A stretch of 64,000 nucleotides of DNA from Streptomyces ardesiacus (GCF_003112575.1 NZ_BEWC01000011.1:186001-250000), one strand, 5' to 3'. Shown: positions 45,117 through 53,794, numbered from the stretch's first letter. Program-made: numbers and translations. Notes: generated by a model from the letters alone, not told the origin.

Positions 45117-45897
45117 GTCGGCGGATCTCCCCACGCAGTTCTTCGGTGATCTCGACGGACAGCTCCGCCACGGCGGTGTCCTCGATGCGGCGCGGCTGCG
45201 GGATGCCCACCGTCCACTGGCGCGCCACCCGGCCGGGACGCGAGGACAGCAGGACGACCCGCTCGGCCAGCCGCACCGCCTCGCGGACGTTGTGCGTCAC
45301 GAACAGCACGGACAGCTTCGTCTCGCGCCAGATCCGGGTCAGCTCGTCGTGCAGCACGTCCCGGGTGATGGCGTCCAGCGCCGCGAACGGCTCGTCCATC
45401 AGCAGCAGTTGGCTCTCCTGCGCGAGCGCCCGGGCCATCGCGACCCGCTGGCGCATCCCGCCCGACAGCTCGTGCACCCGTTTGCCGTACGCGCCCTTGA
45501 GACGGACGAGTTCGAGCAGCTCCTCCGCCTTGTCGCGGCGTTCGGCCTTCGGCACGCCCCGCAGCTTCAGGGCGAGTTCGATGTTCTTGCCCGCGGACAG
45601 CCACGGGAACAGGGCGTGCTCCTGGAACATCAGGGCCGGCCGCCCGTCCGTGCTGATGGCGCCCGCGCTCGGCTCGTCCAGGCCCGCCACCAGGTTCAGC
45701 AGCGTGGACTTGCCGCAGCCGGAGGCGCCCAGGAGGGTGACGAACTCGCCGGGCGCGACATCGAGGGTGATGTCGTCCAGGACGAGCTGCTGCCCGGCGG
45801 GGCCCGCGAAGGACTTCGAGACGTGCTCGATCCGGGCGGCGTACGCGGCCGGCTCGGTGCCGTCGGCGGCCTTGGCGAGGGTCGTGGTCGTGGCCAT
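45103..45897 (-). CDS. Sulfonate/nitrate-type ABC ATPase
   Basis: A 264-residue ATPase with Walker A (LLGASGCGKSTLLNLVAG), Q-loop (LMFQEHALFPWL), signature (LSGGMRQRVAMARAL), Walker B (LLLMDEPFAALD) and switch His (LFVTHNVREA). This combination is typical of SsuB/TauB. GGAGGTGA, 6 bases before the ATG at 45897, is an excellent ribosome site and fixes the start over a GTG 9 bases upstream. Confidence 0.92.
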   Translation of the reverse strand: MATTTTLAKAADGTEPAAYAARIEHVSKSFAGPAGQQLVLDDITLDVAPGEFVTLLGASGCGKSTLLNLVAGLDEPSAGAISTDGRPALMFQEHALFPWLSAGKNIELALKLRGVPKAERRDKAEELLELVRLKGAYGKRVHELSGGMRQRVAMARALAQESQLLLMDEPFAALDAITRDVLHDELTRIWRETKLSVLFVTHNVREAVRLAERVVLLSSRPGRVARQWTVGIPQPRRIEDTAVAELSVEITEELRGEIRRHGQH

Positions 45898-45930
45898 GGT
45901 CGTCACCTCCTGGGTGGTCGGATCCGGGCT

Positions 45931-47034
45931 TTACTCGACGCCGAGCCCGGCGTCGTCGACCGCGGGCTTCCCCTTGGCCTTGAGGACCTTGTTGAGCAGC
46001 GTGAGGTCGTAGATGCCGTTCAGGTCGGGCTTCTCCAGCAGACCGGCCTTGACGGCGTGCTCCGCCTGGGCGTCGAGGGTGGAGGCCAGCGGGTCGTCGG
46101 TGAGCTTGATCGACTTCCAGGCCGGGTCCAGCACGTCGGCCGGCAGCGCCTTGCCGGAGTCCTTCTCCAACTGCTCGTTCGCCGCGGTCTTCGCCTCGTC
46201 CGGGTGGGCCGTGATCCACGCGTTGGTGTCGACCGACGCCCCGAGGACCGCCTCGACGGCCTTCGGGTGCTCCTTGAGGAACTTCTGCGACACGATGATG
46301 TTCGTGATCACGAACTTCTGGTCCGGCCACAGCGTGGACTCGTCGAGCAGCACCTTGCCGCCCTCGGCGACCAGCTTGGAGGCGGTGGGCTCGGGCACCC
46401 AGGCGCCGTCCAGGGAACCGGACTTGTAGGCGTCCGGGGTGACCTTGTTGTCGCTGCGGACGACCGTCACGTCGCCCTTGCCGCTCTGGGCGTCGACCTT
46501 CCAGCCCTGCTCGGCGATCCAGTTGAGGAACGCGACGTCCTGCGTGTTGCCGAGCTGCGGGGTGGCGATCCGCTTGCCCCTGACGTCCTCCAGGGACTTG
46601 ATCCTGTCCGGGTTCACCACGAGCTTCACGCCGCCCGAGGCCGAACCGCCGATGATGCGCAGGTTCTTGCCGCCGGACTTGGTGTAGCCGTTGATCGAGG
46701 GGGACGGGCCGATCCACCCGATGTCGATGGAGCCGGAGTTCAGCGCCTCGATCTCGGAGGGACCGGCGTTGAAGACCGCGTACTTGGCCTCGGTGCCGCC
46801 CAGCGCCTTCTGGAAGAAGCCCTTCTGGTTGGCGACCAGCGGCGTGGCGTGCGTGATGTTGCCGAAGTACCCGATCCGCACGGAGTCGAGGCCGTCGATC
46901 TTCTCGGCCCCGTCGGCGACCTTGGCGGTGTCGTCGTCCTTCGCCTCGGAGCCGTACCCGCAGGCGGCCAGGGTGAGCAGGGGAAGGGCGGCTATGACCG
47001 CGAGGGTGCGGCGCAGGGCGGTGGTGGCAGGCAC
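45931..47034 (-). CDS. Sulfonate-type ABC substrate-binding lipoprotein
   Basis: A 367-residue SsuA/TauA/NrtA-like receptor. The lipobox is LTLAAC at about residues 20-25. The mature protein has VRIGYFGNITHATPLVANQKGFFQKAL and VFNAGPSEIEALNSGSIDIGWIGPSPSINGY, the ligand loops of this family. Being downstream of cysN in a sulfur operon supports a sulfur ligand (sulfonate, sulfate ester or possibly sulfate itself). The GTG at 47034 has AGAGGA upstream. Confidence 0.9.
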   Translation of the reverse strand: MPATTALRRTLAVIAALPLLTLAACGYGSEAKDDDTAKVADGAEKIDGLDSVRIGYFGNITHATPLVANQKGFFQKALGGTEAKYAVFNAGPSEIEALNSGSIDIGWIGPSPSINGYTKSGGKNLRIIGGSASGGVKLVVNPDRIKSLEDVRGKRIATPQLGNTQDVAFLNWIAEQGWKVDAQSGKGDVTVVRSDNKVTPDAYKSGSLDGAWVPEPTASKLVAEGGKVLLDESTLWPDQKFVITNIIVSQKFLKEHPKAVEAVLGASVDTNAWITAHPDEAKTAANEQLEKDSGKALPADVLDPAWKSIKLTDDPLASTLDAQAEHAVKAGLLEKPDLNGIYDLTLLNKVLKAKGKPAVDDAGLGVE

Positions 47035-47160
47035 GGGAGGTGTTCCTCTCGTTGGTCCGGCACTCACGCCTGTCGGATGGTCCGAGGTGTCAGGGCGTGG
47101 CCGGGAGGTCGGCAGGTCTTCGGCTGTGGGGGGTGAGGGCGCGCGAGCGGTGCGCGTACG

Positions 47161-47265
47161 TCAGCGCACACATCGCGCCACTCCGCCCTGCCCGCTGCCG
47201 AGGACGCCGCTGCCGACGCGGCCGCCCTCCTTGGCGAACGTGGAGTAGAAGTCCGGGGAGCCCAT
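47161..47265 (-). CDS. Possible 34-residue protein after cysN
   Basis: A short frame starts with ATG two bases after the cysN stop, has a good ribosome site (GGTGGGA, 8-9 bases before) and ends 126 bases before the binding-protein gene. It reads MGSPDFYSTFAKEGGRVGSG at the start and ends with GGVARCVR. No domain is recognised. It could be a small protein, a leader peptide with a terminal Cys, or chance. Confidence 0.35.
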   Translation of the reverse strand: MGSPDFYSTFAKEGGRVGSGVLGSGQGGVARCVR

Positions 47266-47267
47266 GC

Positions 47268-48650
47268 TCAGAAGTCCCACCCGTCGTCGTCCGCCGCGTC
47301 GTTGACCGGCTCCGGCGCGGCGAAGGACTCGCCGGCCATGCCGGCGGTGAGCGTGGTGCCGTCGCTGGGGTCGATCAGGATGAACGAGCCCGTGCGCCGC
47401 GAGTCGGCGTAGGAGTCGGCGGGCAGCGGCTCGGCGGTGCGGATCTTGACCCGGCCGATGTCGTTGGCGACGAGCTGCCCGGGGTGCGGGTGCAGGGACA
47501 GGTCGTCCAGCGTGAGCCGGGCCGGGATGTCCTTGACGACCGCCTTGACGGTGCGGGTGCCGTGCTTGAGCAGCACCCGGTGGCCCACGGTGAGCGGCGC
47601 GTCGGCGACGTGGCAGACGGTGGCCTCGACGTCCTGGGTGGTGGCCGGCGCGTCCTGGCTGGGCACGATCAGGTCGCCGCGGGAGATGTCGATGTCGTCC
47701 TCGAGCAGCAGCGTCACCGACTGCGGCGTCCACGCCTCGGTGACCGGCCGGCCGAGCAGGTCGATGCCGGACACCTTGGAGGTGCGCCCGGAGGGCAGGA
47801 CGGTGACCTCGTCGCCGACGCGGAAGGTGCCGGCGGCGATCTGGCCCGCGTAGCCGCGGTAGTCGGGGTGTTCGGCGGTCTGCGGCCGGATCACGTACTG
47901 CACGGGCAGCCGGGCGTGGCAGTGTGCCAGGTCGTGGCTGACCGGCACGGTCTCCAGGTGTTCGAGCACCGTCGGGCCGCCGTACCAGTCCATGACCGCC
48001 GACGCCTCCACCACGTTGTCGCCCTCGAGCGCCGAGATGGGGATCGCGGTGACCTCCGGGACGCCCAGTTCGGTGGCGTACGCCGTGAACTCCTCGGCGA
48101 TGGCGGCGAACACGGACTCCTGGTAGCCGACCAGGTCCATCTTGTTGACGGCGAGGACGACGTGCGGGACCCGCAGCAGGGCGGCGATCGCGGCGTGCCG
48201 GCGGGTCTGCTCGACCACGCCGTTGCGGGCGTCGACGAGGATCACCGTCAGCTCGGCCGTGGAGGCGCCGGTGACCATGTTCCGCGTGTACTGCACGTGA
48301 CCCGGCGTGTCCGCCAGGATGAACCGGCGGCGCGGGGTGGCGAAGTAGCGGTAGGCCACGTCGATGGTGATGCCCTGCTCGCGCTCGGCCCGTAGGCCGT
48401 CGGTGAGCAGCGCGAGGTCCGGTGCCTCCTGGCCGCGGCTCGCGGACGCCCGCTCCACGGCCTCCAGCTGGTCGGTGAGGACCGACTTGGAGTCGTGCAG
48501 GAGCCGGCCGACCAGCGTCGACTTGCCGTCGTCGACCGAGCCGGCGGTGGCGAAGCGCAGCAGGGTCGTCTCCGAGAGCTGCCAGACCGACAGCGCCTCG
48601 GCGGACTCGGCCGCCCGGGCGGGCTCGATGGGTTCGGTGGTGCTGGTCAT
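47268..48650 (-). CDS. cysN: Sulfate adenylyltransferase subunit 1 (GTPase) CysN
   Basis: A 460-residue EF-Tu-like GTPase. G1 is ATAGSVDDGKSTLVGRLLHD, G3 is LADTPGHVQYTRNMVTGAS, G4 is LAVNKMDLVG and G5 is ISALEGDNV. It ends in beta-barrel domains. With CysD it forms ATP sulfurylase: GTP hydrolysis drives sulfate + ATP to adenosine phosphosulfate. There is no fused APS kinase domain, which matches the separate cysC. The ATG lies 2 bases after the cysD stop. Confidence 0.96.
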   Translation of the reverse strand: MTSTTEPIEPARAAESAEALSVWQLSETTLLRFATAGSVDDGKSTLVGRLLHDSKSVLTDQLEAVERASASRGQEAPDLALLTDGLRAEREQGITIDVAYRYFATPRRRFILADTPGHVQYTRNMVTGASTAELTVILVDARNGVVEQTRRHAAIAALLRVPHVVLAVNKMDLVGYQESVFAAIAEEFTAYATELGVPEVTAIPISALEGDNVVEASAVMDWYGGPTVLEHLETVPVSHDLAHCHARLPVQYVIRPQTAEHPDYRGYAGQIAAGTFRVGDEVTVLPSGRTSKVSGIDLLGRPVTEAWTPQSVTLLLEDDIDISRGDLIVPSQDAPATTQDVEATVCHVADAPLTVGHRVLLKHGTRTVKAVVKDIPARLTLDDLSLHPHPGQLVANDIGRVKIRTAEPLPADSYADSRRTGSFILIDPSDGTTLTAGMAGESFAAPEPVNDAADDDGWDF

Positions 48651-48652
48651 GG

Positions 48653-49597
48653 TTAGAAGTACCCCTCGCGCTTGCGGTCTTCCATCGCGGCCTCGGACAT
48701 CTTGTCGTCGGCACGCGTGGCGCCGCGCTCGGTGAGGCGGGAGACGGCGATCTCGGCGATCACCTTCTCTATGTCGTCGGCGTCGGAGTCGACGGCGCCG
48801 GTGCAGGACATGTCGCCGACGGTGCGGTAGCGGACCCTGCGCTTCTCCACCGTCTCGCCCTCCTTGGGGCCGCCCCACTCGCCGGCCGTCAGCCACATGC
48901 CGTTGCGGCCGAAGACCTCGCGCTCGTGGGCGTAGTAGATCGCCGGCAGCTCGATCTCCTCGCGGGCGATGTACTGCCACACGTCCAGCTCGGTCCAGTT
49001 GGACAGCGGGAAGACGCGGACGTGCTCGCCGGGGGCGTGCCGGCCGTTGTACAGGTTCCACAGCTCGGGGCGCTGGCGGCGCGGGTCCCACTGGGAGAAC
49101 TCGTCGCGCAGCGAGAACACCCGCTCCTTGGCCCGCGCCTTCTCCTCGTCCCGGCGCCCGCCGCCGAAGACGGCGTCGAACTTCTCGGCCTGGATCTTCT
49201 CGGTCAGCGGCAGCGTCTGCAGCGGGTTGCGGGTCCCGTCCGGGCGCTCCTTGAGCACGCCCCGGTCGATGTAGTCCTGCACGGAGGCCACGTGCAGGCG
49301 CAGCCCGTGCCGGTCGACCGTACGGTCGCGGTAGTCCAGGACCTCCGGGAAGTTGTGCCCGGTGTCCACGTGCAGCAGCGAGAAGGGGACGGCCGCGGGA
49401 GCGAAGGCCTTCAGCGCCAGGTGCAGCATCAGGATCGAGTCCTTGCCGCCGGAGAAGAGGATCACCGGCCGCTCGAACTCGCCCGCCACCTCGCGGAAGA
49501 TGTGCACCGCCTCGGACTCCAGCGCGTCCAGGTGCGAGAGGGCGTACGGGCCGTCCGTACCCTCCTCGGCCGCCGCGGGCGTCACGGACGTCGTCAT
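48653..49597 (-). CDS. cysD: Sulfate adenylyltransferase subunit 2 CysD
   Basis: A 314-residue N-type ATP pyrophosphatase. The PP-loop is VILFSGGKDSILML, followed by the family stretches HVDTGHNFPEVLDYRD, FGGGRRDEEKARAKERVFS and FPLSNWTELDVWQYI. It catalyses adenylyl transfer to sulfate with CysN. The ATG overlaps the cysC stop as ATGA. Confidence 0.97.
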   Translation of the reverse strand: MTTSVTPAAAEEGTDGPYALSHLDALESEAVHIFREVAGEFERPVILFSGGKDSILMLHLALKAFAPAAVPFSLLHVDTGHNFPEVLDYRDRTVDRHGLRLHVASVQDYIDRGVLKERPDGTRNPLQTLPLTEKIQAEKFDAVFGGGRRDEEKARAKERVFSLRDEFSQWDPRRQRPELWNLYNGRHAPGEHVRVFPLSNWTELDVWQYIAREEIELPAIYYAHEREVFGRNGMWLTAGEWGGPKEGETVEKRRVRYRTVGDMSCTGAVDSDADDIEKVIAEIAVSRLTERGATRADDKMSEAAMEDRKREGYF

Positions 49598-50130
49598 GCC
49601 AGTCCCCTTTCGGTGAGCAGGGCGTGGACCGCCGCGGCGGACTCCTGAACGGTCTGGTTCTGCGACTCGATGCGCAGGTCGGGCTTGACGGGCTCCTCGT
49701 AGGGGTCGTCCACCCCGGTCAGTCCCGTCAGCTCGCCCGCGGCCTGCTTGGCGTACAGGCCCTTCACGTCGCGCACCGAGCACACCTCGACGGGGGTGGC
49801 CACGTGCACCTCGACGTAGGCCGTGCCGTTCGCCTCGTGCCGCTCGCGCACCGCGTCGCGGCTGTCCGCGTACGGGGCGATCACCGGGACCAGCGCCGTG
49901 ACGCCGTTGCGGGCGAGCAGTTCGGCGACGAAACCGATGCGCTGCACGTTGGTGTGCCGGTCCGCGCGGCCGAAGCCCAGGCCCGCCGAGAGGAACTCGC
50001 GGATCTCGTCGCCGTCGAGCAGCTCGACGCGCCGGCCCTCCTCACGCAGGCGGTCGGCCAGCTCCCGGGCGATGGTGGTCTTGCCGGCGCTGGGCAGCCC
50101 CGTGAGCCAGACGGTGGCTCCGGTCGTCAC
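49594..50130 (-). CDS. cysC: Adenylylsulfate kinase CysC
   Basis: A 178-residue APS kinase. The P-loop is VWLTGLPSAGKTTIARELA, with DGDEIREFLSAGLGF and VRDVKGLYAKQAAGE further on. It phosphorylates APS to PAPS. The GTG at 50130 with GGGAG 7 bases upstream gives the normal family length. An ATG at 50202, one base after the cysH stop, would add 24 residues of Thr/Gly/Pro repeats and is less likely. Confidence 0.94.
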   Translation of the reverse strand: MTTGATVWLTGLPSAGKTTIARELADRLREEGRRVELLDGDEIREFLSAGLGFGRADRHTNVQRIGFVAELLARNGVTALVPVIAPYADSRDAVRERHEANGTAYVEVHVATPVEVCSVRDVKGLYAKQAAGELTGLTGVDDPYEEPVKPDLRIESQNQTVQESAAAVHALLTERGLA

Positions 50131-50203
50131 GTGGTTCTCCCTGGATCTCGATGGTCCGGTGGTGGTCGGCCCGGTGGCCGTCGGTCCGGTGGTGGTCGTC
50201 ATG

Positions 50204-50914
50204 TCAGCCGTGCAGTCCGCACTCGGTCTTGGAGCGGCCCGCCCAGCGTCCGGCTCGGGCGTCCTCGCCCTCCAGCACACGGCGGGTGCAGGGCGCGCAG
50301 CCCACGGAGGCATAGCCGTCCATCAGCAGCGGGTTGGTGAGGACGCCGTGCTCGGTGACGTACGTTTGCACATCTTCCTGTGACCACTTGGCGATGGGGG
50401 AGATCTTCACCTTGCCCCGCTTCTCGTCCCAGCCGACGACCGGCGTGTTCGCCCGCGTCTCGGACTCGTCGCGGCGCAGCCCGGTCGCCCAGGCCTGGTA
50501 GCCCTTCAGCCCCTCCTCCAGCGGCTTCACCTTGCGCAGCGCGCAGCACAGGTCGGGATCGCGGTCGTGCAGCCTCGGGCCGTGCTCGGCGTCCTGCTCG
50601 GCGACCGTCCGGCGCGGGGTGAGCGTGATGACGTTCACGTCCATCACGGCCGCGACCGCGTCGCGGGTGCCGATGGTCTCCGGGAAGTGGTAGCCGGTGT
50701 CGAGGAACACCACGTCGACGCCGGGCAGGGCGCGGGAGGCGAGGTGGGCGACGACCGCGTCCTCCATGGAGGAGGTCACGCAGAACCGGTCGCCGAACGT
50801 CTCGGCCGCCCACCGGAGGATCTCCAGCGCGGAGGCGTCCTCCAGCTCACGGCCCGCCCGCTCGGCCAGTGCCCTGAGGTCGTCGGTCGTACGCTCTTCC
50901 TGAACCGCGGTCAT
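50204..50914 (-). CDS. cysH: APS reductase (CysH, Fe-S type)
   Basis: A 236-residue phosphoadenylyl-/adenylylsulfate reductase. The modified PP-loop is FCVTSSMEDAVVAHLA, with VVFLDTGYHFPETIGTRDA following. Paired cysteines in DPDLCCALRKVKPL and GCAPCTRRV are the [4Fe-4S] ligands of the APS-reducing type, and TECGLHG at the C-terminus holds the catalytic Cys. It reduces activated sulfate to sulfite. The presence of cysC suggests PAPS is also needed, or is recycled for other uses. Confidence 0.95.
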   Translation of the reverse strand: MTAVQEERTTDDLRALAERAGRELEDASALEILRWAAETFGDRFCVTSSMEDAVVAHLASRALPGVDVVFLDTGYHFPETIGTRDAVAAVMDVNVITLTPRRTVAEQDAEHGPRLHDRDPDLCCALRKVKPLEEGLKGYQAWATGLRRDESETRANTPVVGWDEKRGKVKISPIAKWSQEDVQTYVTEHGVLTNPLLMDGYASVGCAPCTRRVLEGEDARAGRWAGRSKTECGLHG

Positions 50915-51090
50915 GTCGGTTCCCCTCCCGTGGAGTTGGGCTGAAGACCCCGGGCGAGCAGCCCGAGGAACTTCACCTGGAATGCGCGGTTGCACGCCCC
51001 GCATTCCCAGGCGCCGTGGCCCTGCTCACCGGGACGCAGGTCCTCGTCCCCGCAGTAGGGGCAGTAGAAGGGCGCGGCGCGCTCGCTCAC
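50911..51090 (-). CDS. Small CxxC zinc-ribbon protein between sir and cysH
   Basis: A 59-residue protein with two CxxC pairs, FYCPYCGDED and WECGACNRAF, spaced 18 residues apart as in rubredoxin-like or zinc-ribbon folds. It overlaps sir (GTGA) at its start and cysH (ATGA) at its end, so it is translated as part of the pathway. Likely roles are metal binding, electron transfer or chaperoning of the reductase; none is shown by the sequence. Confidence 0.85.
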   Translation of the reverse strand: MSERAAPFYCPYCGDEDLRPGEQGHGAWECGACNRAFQVKFLGLLARGLQPNSTGGEPT

Positions 51091-52784
51091 GACAGGGCCT
51101 CCTCGGAGGCCCGGGCCGCCCAGGCGGCGAAGCGCTCGCCCTCCTCGCGCTCGGCCTGGAAGCGCGTGAGGAGGCGCTCGATGTAGTCCGGCAGGCCGTC
51201 CGCGGTCACCTTCAGACCGCGCACCTTGCGGCCGAAGCCCGGCTCCAGACCGAGGGCGCCGCCCAGGTGCACCTGGTAGCCCTCGACCTGCTCGCCGTGC
51301 TCGTCGAGCACGAGCTGGCCCTTGAGACCGATGTCGGCGGTCTGGATGCGGGCGCAGGCGTTGGGGCAGCCGTTGAGGTTGATGGTGAGGGGCTCGTCGA
51401 AGTCGGGGAGGCGGCGCTCCAGTTCGTCGATGAGGGAGGCGCCGCGCGCCTTGGTCTCGACGATGGCGAGCTTGCAGAACTCGATGCCGGTGCAGGCCAT
51501 GGTGCCGCGCCGGAAGGTGGAGGGGCGGGCGGTGAGGTCGAGTGCCTCCAGGGACTCCACCAGGGAGTCGACCTGTGCCTCCTCGACGTCGAGGACGATC
51601 ATCTTCTGTTCCACCGTGGTCCGCACCCGGCCCGAGCCGTGCGCCTCCGCCAGGTCGGCGACCTTGGTCAGGATCGTGCCGTCGACGCGGCCGACGCGCG
51701 GGGCGAAGCCGACGTAGTAGCGGCCGTCCTTCTGCCGGTGCACGCCGATGTGGTCGCGCCAGCGGCTGGTGGGCTCGGCGGGAGCCGGGCCGTCGGTCAG
51801 CTTCCGCTTCAGGTACTCGTCCTCCAGCACCTGGCGGAACTTCTCCGCGCCCCAGTCGGCGACCAGGAACTTCAGCCGGGCGCGGTTGCGCAGCCGCCGG
51901 TAGCCGTAGTCGCGGAAGATGGAGATGACGCCCTCGTAGACGTCCGGGACGTCCTCGATCGGCACCCAGGCGTTCAGGCGCACGCCCAGCTTGGGGTTGG
52001 TGGACAGGCCGCCGCCGACCCACAGGTCGAAGCCCGGCCCGTGCTCGGGGTGCTCGACGCCGACGAACGCCACGTCGTTGATCTCGTGCACGACGTCCTG
52101 CACCGGCGAACCGGAGATCGCGGTCTTGAACTTGCGGGGGAGGTTCGAGTACGCCGGGTTGTTCAGGACCCGGCGCTTCATCTCCTCCAGGGCCGGCGTG
52201 CCGTCGATGATCTCGTCCTCGGCGATGCCCGCCACGGGGGAGCCGATCATCACGCGGGGCGTGTCGCCGCAGGCGGTCACCGTGGACAGGCCGACGCCCT
52301 CCAGACGGTTCCAGATCTCCGGCACGTCCTCGATCCGGATCCAGTGGTACTGGACGTTCTGCCGGTCGGTGATGTCCGCCGTGCCGCGCGCGAACTCCTG
52401 CGAGATCTCGCCGACGACGCGGAGCTGAGCGGTGGTCAGCGCGCCGCCGTCGATGCGGACGCGGAGCATGAAGTAGCGGTCGTCCAGCTCCTCCGGCTCC
52501 AGCACGGCCGTCTTGCCGCCGTCGATGCCCTGGCGGCGCTGGGTGTACAGGCCCCACCAGCGCATGCGGCCGCGCAGGTCGCCGGGGTCGATCGAGTCGA
52601 AACCCCGCTTGGAGTAGATCGTCTCAATGCGTGTCCGCACATTGAGACCGTCGTCGTCCTTCTTGGTCTGCTCGTTCCCGTTCAACGGGGTGAAGTGCCC
52701 GGCCGCCCACTGGCCCTCGCCGCGGTGACGGCTCACCTTGCGGCGCGGGGTCGCGGCAGCGGGGTTGGGTGGCGTGGCGGCCAT
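51087..52784 (-). CDS. sir: Ferredoxin-type sulfite reductase
   Basis: A 565-residue siroheme/[4Fe-4S] reductase of the nitrite/sulfite reductase family. The cluster ligands are in TMACTGIEFCKLA and LNLNGCPNAC-like LTINLNGCPNACARIQ. Substrate-binding Arg and Lys are in DITDRQNVQYHWIR and SNLPRKFKTAISG. It reduces sulfite to sulfide with six electrons. Context (cysH, cysC, cysD, cysN) favours sulfite over nitrite. The ATG at 52784 has GAAGGA upstream. The 5' leader is 250-350 bases and encodes a Cys-containing leader peptide. Confidence 0.95.
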   Translation of the reverse strand: MAATPPNPAAATPRRKVSRHRGEGQWAAGHFTPLNGNEQTKKDDDGLNVRTRIETIYSKRGFDSIDPGDLRGRMRWWGLYTQRRQGIDGGKTAVLEPEELDDRYFMLRVRIDGGALTTAQLRVVGEISQEFARGTADITDRQNVQYHWIRIEDVPEIWNRLEGVGLSTVTACGDTPRVMIGSPVAGIAEDEIIDGTPALEEMKRRVLNNPAYSNLPRKFKTAISGSPVQDVVHEINDVAFVGVEHPEHGPGFDLWVGGGLSTNPKLGVRLNAWVPIEDVPDVYEGVISIFRDYGYRRLRNRARLKFLVADWGAEKFRQVLEDEYLKRKLTDGPAPAEPTSRWRDHIGVHRQKDGRYYVGFAPRVGRVDGTILTKVADLAEAHGSGRVRTTVEQKMIVLDVEEAQVDSLVESLEALDLTARPSTFRRGTMACTGIEFCKLAIVETKARGASLIDELERRLPDFDEPLTINLNGCPNACARIQTADIGLKGQLVLDEHGEQVEGYQVHLGGALGLEPGFGRKVRGLKVTADGLPDYIERLLTRFQAEREEGERFAAWAARASEEALS

Positions 52785-52988
52785 GGTTGACACACGTCCT
52801 TCAAGGCAGGAGCAGGTGGGGTCGGCGCGTGGCGCCGTCGGTCACGGATGGCGGTCGGCTGGCGGGCGGGCGGCTCTGACCTGCGCGCATGGCGCATGGC
52901 CTCCGTAGGGCATACGGGAGACACGCGTGCGCGTCATTGCGCGGGAGCGGGGTGGGTGCGGGCGTTGCTCAGGTGCTGGAGGGTGCTC

Positions 52989-53048
52989 TCAGCGGCCCGG
53001 ACAGATGGCGCTGGACATGCGGCCGAGGTCGACGTGCCGCCGACTCAC
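52989..53048 (-). CDS. Leader peptide of the sulfur operon
   Basis: A 19-codon frame upstream of sir reads MSRRHVDLGRMSSAICPGR (GTG start) and stops with TGA. The RxHVDL...SxxIC-R pattern matches short actinobacterial leader peptides found ahead of sulfur and thiol genes, with a single Cys near the end. GGAA lies 8 bases before the GTG. Slow translation at the Cys codon when Cys-tRNA is scarce could change folding of the ~200-base leader before sir. The peptide match is from memory of the pattern; regulation is inference. Confidence 0.75.
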   Translation of the reverse strand: MSRRHVDLGRMSSAICPGR

Positions 53049-53125
53049 CAAGGCAATTCCAGTTCCAGACATGGCGGAAGCGTGGCACGGGGATCTGTGA
53101 CTGGTCCAGCTTAATCCAAAATATG

Positions 53126-53160
53126 GACACCCTTGTCCCGTAGAACGAGACAAGGGTGTC
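53126..53160 (-). terminator. 12-bp hairpin after the GNAT gene
   Basis: GACACCCTTGTC at 53126-53137 pairs perfectly with GACAAGGGTGTC at 53149-53160 around an 11-base loop. On the minus strand it lies 62 bases after the acetyltransferase stop and is followed by CATATTTTGG, so a rho-independent terminator separating it from the sulfur operon is the simplest reading. Confidence 0.75.
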
Positions 53161-53221
53161 GTTGGTCACACGCGCGCCGCGCGGGGCGTCACACGGCCGA
53201 AAACGGACGTGTCGGCGCAGG

Positions 53222-53794
53222 TCAGGCGGGGAAGGCCCCGGGCCACGGACCCGGAGTGGCCACGTCCGCCTCCTCCTCCACCTTGGTGTCGAACAGACGG
53301 AAGCCGCGGCGCTGGTAGTTGTCCATGGCGTGCTCGCCGTCCTTGCTGCAGGTGTGCAGCCAGACCCGCTTGGTGGCGGCCAGGCCCGGCCACCGCTCGG
53401 CCAGGTCCCAGGCGCGCGCGGTGCCGTACGACAGGAGGTGGCCGCCGATGCGCCGGCCGCGGAAGGCCGGGATCAGGCCGAAGTACTCGATCTCCACGAC
53501 GCCGTCGTCGCCCGGGGTCAGCTCCACGTATCCGGCGGGCGTGCCGCGGTCGAGGGCGACCCAGGTCTCCACGCCCGGGCGCTCCAGGTGCTCCTGCCAG
53601 CGCGCGTAGCTCCAGCCGAGCCGGTCCGTCCACCGGATGTCGCCGCCGACCGAGGCGTACAGGAAGCGGCTGAACTCGGGGGAGGGCACCTCGGAGCGGA
53701 CGATCCGGACGTCCCCCTCCGGTGCGGCGGCCGGCAGCAGGTCGGTCGGCGCCGTCTGCTCCAGGGACCAGGTGGTCACGGCGATGTTGGTCAT
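53222..53794 (-). CDS. GNAT acetyltransferase
   Basis: A 190-residue N-acetyltransferase. The acetyl-CoA loop is FGLIPAFRGRRIGGHLLSYGTARAWD (the R/QxxGxG/A motif reads RGRRIGG), preceded by VEIEYFGLIP. C-terminal YQRRGFRLFDT is a typical motif B end. The substrate is unknown. It lies between the sulfur operon and a secreted protein, both on the same strand. Confidence 0.88.
   Translation of the reverse strand: MTNIAVTTWSLEQTAPTDLLPAAAPEGDVRIVRSEVPSPEFSRFLYASVGGDIRWTDRLGWSYARWQEHLERPGVETWVALDRGTPAGYVELTPGDDGVVEIEYFGLIPAFRGRRIGGHLLSYGTARAWDLAERWPGLAATKRVWLHTCSKDGEHAMDNYQRRGFRLFDTKVEEEADVATPGPWPGAFPA

Noticed and set aside
48653..49783. Extended cysD start at 49783
   Set aside because: The extra 62 residues are cysC in another frame; the ATG at 49597 has the ATGA overlap and the family length.
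52733..52924. 63-codon minus frame at the start of sir
   Set aside because: It overlaps the sir start out of frame and is Pro/Arg rich. Only the short ATG after GGAGG within it is kept as a possible second leader frame.
52969..53169. 66-codon minus frame across the GNAT terminator and sulfur leader
   Set aside because: It crosses a clear hairpin terminator and is out of frame with the leader peptide; the C-terminal half is Arg/Pro shadow.
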